A DNA stretch of 64,000 nt from Roseovarius halotolerans (GTDB lineage: Bacteria; Pseudomonadota; Alphaproteobacteria; Rhodobacterales; Rhodobacteraceae), in contig NZ_FWFU01000001.1 of assembly GCF_900172255.1 (NCBI RefSeq), positions 186,001 to 250,000 of the forward strand. The letters are read 5' to 3'. Within the stretch, counting starts at the first letter, position 1. Every line of letters starts with the position of its first letter. A program made the translations under genes and the position numbers. The notes beneath the pieces were generated by a model, which did not search any database, was not told the origin of the DNA, and worked only from the letters and a program-made list of their open reading frames with translations. Of the stretch, positions 60,723-64,000 are shown in pieces.

Positions 60723-61372
60723 GGCACGATATACCCGAGGCCGCGCCGGGTCTCGATCACCTGGGCGCCGAGTTTCTGGCGCAGGCGAGAGACATAAACC
60801 TCGACGGCGTTGCCCTCGATCGCGTCGTCAAAAGCGAACAGCGCGTCCTCCAGCGCGGTTTTGCCCAGAACCCGGCCACGCGCGCCCAGAAGCGCGTCGA
60901 ACAGCGCCCATTCACGGGCAGTCAGGCGGATTTCGGTGCGGTCGCGCCAGACCCGCGCGGCGGCGCGGTCGATTTCCAGATCGGCGATGCGAAAGCGGGT
61001 CTCGGGCAGGCCCTGCGCGCGGCGGGCGTGGGCGCGGATGCGCGCCGAGAGCTCGTGCAGGTCGAAGGGTTTGACGACGTAGTCGTCGGCACCCGCGTCC
61101 AGCCCTGCTATCCGGTCGCTGATCTGGTCGCGTGCGGTGGCGATGATGACGGGTGTGCGGTCACCCGCACGGCGCCGGGCCTTGAGCACCTCGAGTCCCG
61201 ACCCGTCGGGCAGGCCCAGATCGAGGATCACACAGGCGTAATCGGCCACGGCCATCGCTTCGGTCGCGGTCTGGGCGTCGGGTGCAAGGTCGACGGCGTG
61301 TCCTTCTTCGCGAAGGGCCCGCAGAATCGAATGGGCAAGCTCGGATGTATCTTCGACAAGAAGCAGGCGCAT
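60719..61372 (-). CDS. OmpR-family response regulator
   Basis: A 217-aa regulator with phospho-acceptor Asp51 (CVILDLGLP), the conserved Lys (YVVKPFDL), and a winged-helix DNA-binding domain (VYVSRLRQKLG). The size matches QseB/PmrA-type regulators. The ATG at 61372 is the first start before the RLLLVED strand. It is divergent from eptA with 117 bp between starts and probably controls it. Confidence 0.93.
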   Translation of the reverse strand: MRLLLVEDTSELAHSILRALREEGHAVDLAPDAQTATEAMAVADYACVILDLGLPDGSGLEVLKARRRAGDRTPVIIATARDQISDRIAGLDAGADDYVVKPFDLHELSARIRAHARRAQGLPETRFRIADLEIDRAAARVWRDRTEIRLTAREWALFDALLGARGRVLGKTALEDALFAFDDAIEGNAVEVYVSRLRQKLGAQVIETRRGLGYIVP

Positions 61373-61489
61373 GTTGAATGTGCTAGCGCGTCCCGGCTCG
61401 GGTGGCGAGTGCAAAACGACGCCGCTGTAAGGTTGGCGCAAGCTGGGCGCGGCAAAGCCTGCATGAGGAAACCAACATGTAGGCAGGCT

Positions 61490-63136
61490 ATGCAGAACGA
61501 AACAACGAATTCACCCCGCGGATCACGGCGCCCGGTGCTGACTCATCTTACGCTGAACCTGTTGGTCGCGGGCTATATCTTTGTCGCGCTCAACCTTGGC
61601 TTCTGGTCGCGTGCGATCGAGGCGCTGTCGGGGGACGTGGTGCTGATCGGTTGTTTCGCGATCGGCATCTTCGGCCTGACGGTTCTGGCGCTGGAATTGC
61701 TGGGACCGGGGCGGATGCAGAAACCGGTGGCGGCGCTGTTGATCATGATCGCGGCCGGGGCAAGCTATTACGAGCGCAATTTCGGGGTTCTGATCGACCG
61801 CGACATGATGCGCAACATTTTCGAGACCACCGTGACCGAGTCGCGTCATCTGATAACGCCAGCGGCGTTGTGGCAGATGGCTCTGACGGGGGTGATCCCC
61901 GCCGCGATGGTGTTCTGGCCGAGGGTGCGGCGCGTGCGGCGCTGGCATCACCTGTGGCGATGGCCTGTGGGGGTGGCCCTGTCGGTGGCGCTGGTCCTGG
62001 GGAGTATCGCGTTCAACTACAAGGCCTATGCGGCGGCCTTGCGTGAACGGCGCGATGTGATGGCCTCGTATCAGCCGGTGGCCTTCATCCGCGCACTTGT
62101 CGCCTATGGCGAAGAGCAGATGATGGTTGTCGACTCCGTGCTGCAGGAGGTGGCGGGGGATGCCGCGCCGGGGCGGCATCTGGCGCAGGCCGAGAAGCCC
62201 GTGCTGATGGTGCTTTTCGTGGGCGAGACGCTGCGGGCGCAGAATTTCGGGCTGAACGGATATGAGCGCGACACGACGCCGGGGCTGGCCGCGCGGGACG
62301 TGATCAACTTCCCCGATGTGACCGCGTGCGGGACATCGACATCGGTGTCGCTGCCCTGCATGTTCTCGCCGCTCGCGACCAGTGATTATTCACGCGAGGC
62401 CGCGCTGTCGCGGGAGAACCTGCTGGATGTGCTGGTGCGCAGCGGGTTCGAGGTGAACTGGGTCGACAACAACACCGGCGACATGGGCGTGGCGATGCGC
62501 CAAGGTTGGCAGATCGTGGAAAAGACCCTTGCCCCCGATGCCTGCGTGACCGAATGCACCGACGAGGTCTTTCTGCCGCTCATCGAAAAGACGCTTGAAG
62601 AGGTCACTGAGGATACCGTGCTGGTCCTGCACATGATCGGGAACCACGGGCCGGCCTATTATCTGCGCTATCCGGAGGGGCAGGCGCCATTCAGCCCGGA
62701 CTGCCGCAGCGCGCAATTCTCGGACTGCCCGGTGCAGGAAATCGTGAACGCCTATGACAACGCCGTGGTCGAGACGGACCTGGTTCTTTCGCGCGCCATC
62801 GACATGCTCGATGCGTCAGACCGCGTCTTGCCGGCGATGGTCTTTCTGTCCGACCACGGTGAATCCCTTGGGGAGAGTGGCCTTTACCTGCATGCAGCGC
62901 CGCGTTTCATGGCGCCCAAGGAGCAGACCAAGGTGCCGATGGTGATGTGGCTGGGCGATGCATTCCGCGATGTCATGAGGCTGAAACCTGACTGCATGCG
63001 CGCCCATGCCGACGCTCCGGTAAGCCACGATCATCTGTTTCACACGATGCTGGGCCTTCTTGACATCAGGACCGCCGCGCGGGATCCATCTCTCGATCTC
63101 ACCGAAACCTGCCGCAGCGAGGACCGAGAGAGTTGA
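61490..63136 (+). CDS. eptA: Phosphoethanolamine transferase
   Basis: A 548-aa inner-membrane enzyme: five N-terminal helices, then a periplasmic sulfatase-fold domain. The nucleophile Thr lies in ACGTSTSVSLPC (residues 279-290), and metal ligands in VGETLRAQ, FLSDHGESLGE and the HDH cluster near the C terminus. It moves phosphoethanolamine from phosphatidylethanolamine to lipid A or core sugar, releasing diacylglycerol; this lowers negative surface charge. The ATG at 61490 is preferred, and 61463 is an in-frame alternative. Its stop overlaps the dgkA start (TTGA). Confidence 0.93.
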   Translation: MQNETTNSPRGSRRPVLTHLTLNLLVAGYIFVALNLGFWSRAIEALSGDVVLIGCFAIGIFGLTVLALELLGPGRMQKPVAALLIMIAAGASYYERNFGVLIDRDMMRNIFETTVTESRHLITPAALWQMALTGVIPAAMVFWPRVRRVRRWHHLWRWPVGVALSVALVLGSIAFNYKAYAAALRERRDVMASYQPVAFIRALVAYGEEQMMVVDSVLQEVAGDAAPGRHLAQAEKPVLMVLFVGETLRAQNFGLNGYERDTTPGLAARDVINFPDVTACGTSTSVSLPCMFSPLATSDYSREAALSRENLLDVLVRSGFEVNWVDNNTGDMGVAMRQGWQIVEKTLAPDACVTECTDEVFLPLIEKTLEEVTEDTVLVLHMIGNHGPAYYLRYPEGQAPFSPDCRSAQFSDCPVQEIVNAYDNAVVETDLVLSRAIDMLDASDRVLPAMVFLSDHGESLGESGLYLHAAPRFMAPKEQTKVPMVMWLGDAFRDVMRLKPDCMRAHADAPVSHDHLFHTMLGLLDIRTAARDPSLDLTETCRSEDRES

Positions 63137-63531
63137 AGAAAGCCACCCCCGGAGATCCCGAGCCGCTGGTCGTTCCCGCGCGGAGAGGGCTGTTTCATGT
63201 CATCGACGCCACGCGGTATTCGCTGGCCGGGATGCGTCGGCTGGCGCGCGAAAGTGCTGCGCGGCTGGAGTTTCTGGCGGCTGGCGGGGCGGCGCTCGGG
63301 TTCCTGTGGCGCGGAGCCGAGCCGTGGCACTGGGCGGCGCTGGTTGCCCTTGTCGCGCTGGTGCTGGCGATCGAGGCGATCAACACTGCGCTGGAGATCC
63401 TGGTTGACCGGGTGTCGCCGGAATGGTCGCTCATGGCGAAAGAGGCCAAGGACCTCGGATCGCTGGCGGTGGGCTTGATGCTGTTGGTCAGTGCCGGTTT
63501 CGTGGCATTGGTGATGACCGGCGTCATCTGA
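63133..63531 (+). CDS. dgkA: Diacylglycerol kinase
   Basis: A 132-aa DgkA with three helices and the signature AIEAINTALEILVD, KEAKDLGSLAVG. It phosphorylates diacylglycerol to phosphatidate. The TTG start overlaps the eptA stop (TTGA), so the enzyme that makes diacylglycerol and the one that recycles it are translationally coupled. Confidence 0.92.
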   Translation: MKKATPGDPEPLVVPARRGLFHVIDATRYSLAGMRRLARESAARLEFLAAGGAALGFLWRGAEPWHWAALVALVALVLAIEAINTALEILVDRVSPEWSLMAKEAKDLGSLAVGLMLLVSAGFVALVMTGVI

Positions 63532-63550
63532 GCGCGCAGCGGGCTGCCGC

Positions 63551-64000
63551 TCAGGTCACGAAGGGCAGATCATGCAGGCGCGCAGGGTATGCGGCCCCGT
63601 CGATCATGACCGCCAGTGCGCCGGACGCGTCGGCAAACTCCGCCCCGATCAGACCGACCGCGATGGTCGCGCCAATCCGCTTGGAATATGCCAGTTCGCT
63701 GACGAAGCCTGCATCCTGGCCATCGCATGTCAGCCGCACGGTATGGCCGGGCAGGGGTGGGTGTCCATCGACGATCAGCCCGGTGCGGCGCCGGGCAAGG
63801 GGCTTGGCCGCAAGCCGCTCCAGCGCGGCGCGACCGACGAAATCGTGATCCGCCGCAAGGTCGATCAGCCCGCCAAAGCCCATCTCGAACGGGTTGGCAC
63901 GGTAGTCCTGCCAGCGCATGTCGGCGCCATATGAAATCAGCCCGCCTTCGAGCCGCTCGATATCGTTGGGCGCACCAGGGCCGATGCCGAAGGGCGCGCC
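63551..64000 (-). CDS. GcvT/DmdA-like tetrahydrofolate-dependent protein, C-terminal part (cut by window end)
   Basis: The frame runs off the window at 64000 with no stop or start, so only the last 149 or so residues are seen. PNDIERLEGGLISYGADM and NPFEMGFGGLIDL followed by a barrel domain (PGHTVRLT, GFVSE, KRIGATIAVG) match the C-terminal half of the aminomethyltransferase (GcvT) superfamily. The IERxEGGLxSYGxD form is closest in my memory to DMSP demethylase (DmdA) and relatives, but DmdA cannot be assigned without the N-terminal part. Confidence 0.75.
   Translation of the reverse strand, partial: GAPFGIGPGAPNDIERLEGGLISYGADMRWQDYRANPFEMGFGGLIDLAADHDFVGRAALERLAAKPLARRRTGLIVDGHPPLPGHTVRLTCDGQDAGFVSELAYSKRIGATIAVGLIGAEFADASGALAVMIDGAAYPARLHDLPFVT

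Noticed and set aside
61373-61489. PmrA/QseB-type direct repeats in the regulator/eptA spacer
   Set aside because: Only AAG-like half-sites with loose spacing; not distinguishable from chance.
1-64000. CRISPR arrays, insertion sequences, integrases, toxin-antitoxin or phage genes
   Set aside because: None found. The only repeats are the short intergenic elements listed, and no gene resembles a transposase or recombinase.

Overview
This 64 kb window is a high-GC, gene-dense stretch of chromosome, most likely from an alphaproteobacterium of the Rhodobacteraceae (Roseobacter group). The evidence is the gene mix: a DctPQM TRAP transporter, MetR next to MetF, a PutA without a DNA-binding domain beside an Lrp-type regulator, DUF3572, DUF983, a thi transport operon behind a TPP riboswitch, and a GcvT/DmdA-like protein. 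I see no transposase, integrase, prophage gene, CRISPR array or rRNA. There is one tRNA gene, tRNA-Leu(UAA). The genes at both ends are cut by the window edge.

Layout. 0-7 kb: the end of a PLP decarboxylase, an orphan CoxL-type molybdenum hydroxylase subunit overlapping a DUF2235 hydrolase, the divergent metF/metR pair, and an inositol monophosphatase. 7.3-29.2 kb: a large catabolic region with a TRAP transporter, a FadB-like hydratase/dehydrogenase, a thiolase-like protein lacking its nucleophilic cysteine with a DUF35 partner, an ADP-forming acyl-CoA synthetase, a pair of acyl-CoA dehydrogenases, a HADH-family dehydrogenase, two SDRs, two acetolactate-synthase-like ThDP enzymes, an epimerase, one LacI and two IclR regulators. 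29.3-46.2 kb: mostly housekeeping and transport (GFA protein, rhomboid, putA/Lrp, TPR protein, tRNA-Leu, metG, two convergent MFS paralogues, aldo/keto reductase, XRE regulator, desaturase, EamA, NUDIX, DUF983). 46.4-50 kb: an EF-hand protein, an ECF sigma operon with membrane and Spy/CpxP-like partners, and a PleD-like diguanylate cyclase. 50-57.8 kb: DUF3572, HAD phosphatase, EamA, an MttB-superfamily methyltransferase, and a five-gene thiamin-precursor uptake and salvage operon under a TPP riboswitch. 57.8-64 kb: a degenerate H-NOX/diguanylate cyclase pair, a two-component system divergent from eptA-dgkA, and the end of a GcvT/DmdA-like gene.

The best candidate for an undescribed system is the 7.3-29.2 kb region. 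Near-identical perfect 14-bp palindromes (TGAAAG-NN-CTTTCA) lie upstream of the TRAP transporter and in the divergent lacI/ThDP-enzyme promoter 15.5 kb away, which predicts one LacI-type regulator controlling uptake and catabolism together. The enzymes fit activation of a carboxylic acid to its CoA ester, dehydrogenation by a paired ACAD, hydration, and carbon-carbon cleavage by a cysteine-less thiolase/DUF35 retro-aldolase, with ThDP carboligase/lyase chemistry alongside. The substrate cannot be read from sequence. Second-tier observations are an H-NOX protein lacking its heme-ligating histidine, a thiamin salvage operon with both TenA_C and TenA_E types, translational coupling of EptA and DgkA, and paired intergenic repeats with an 11-bp period.
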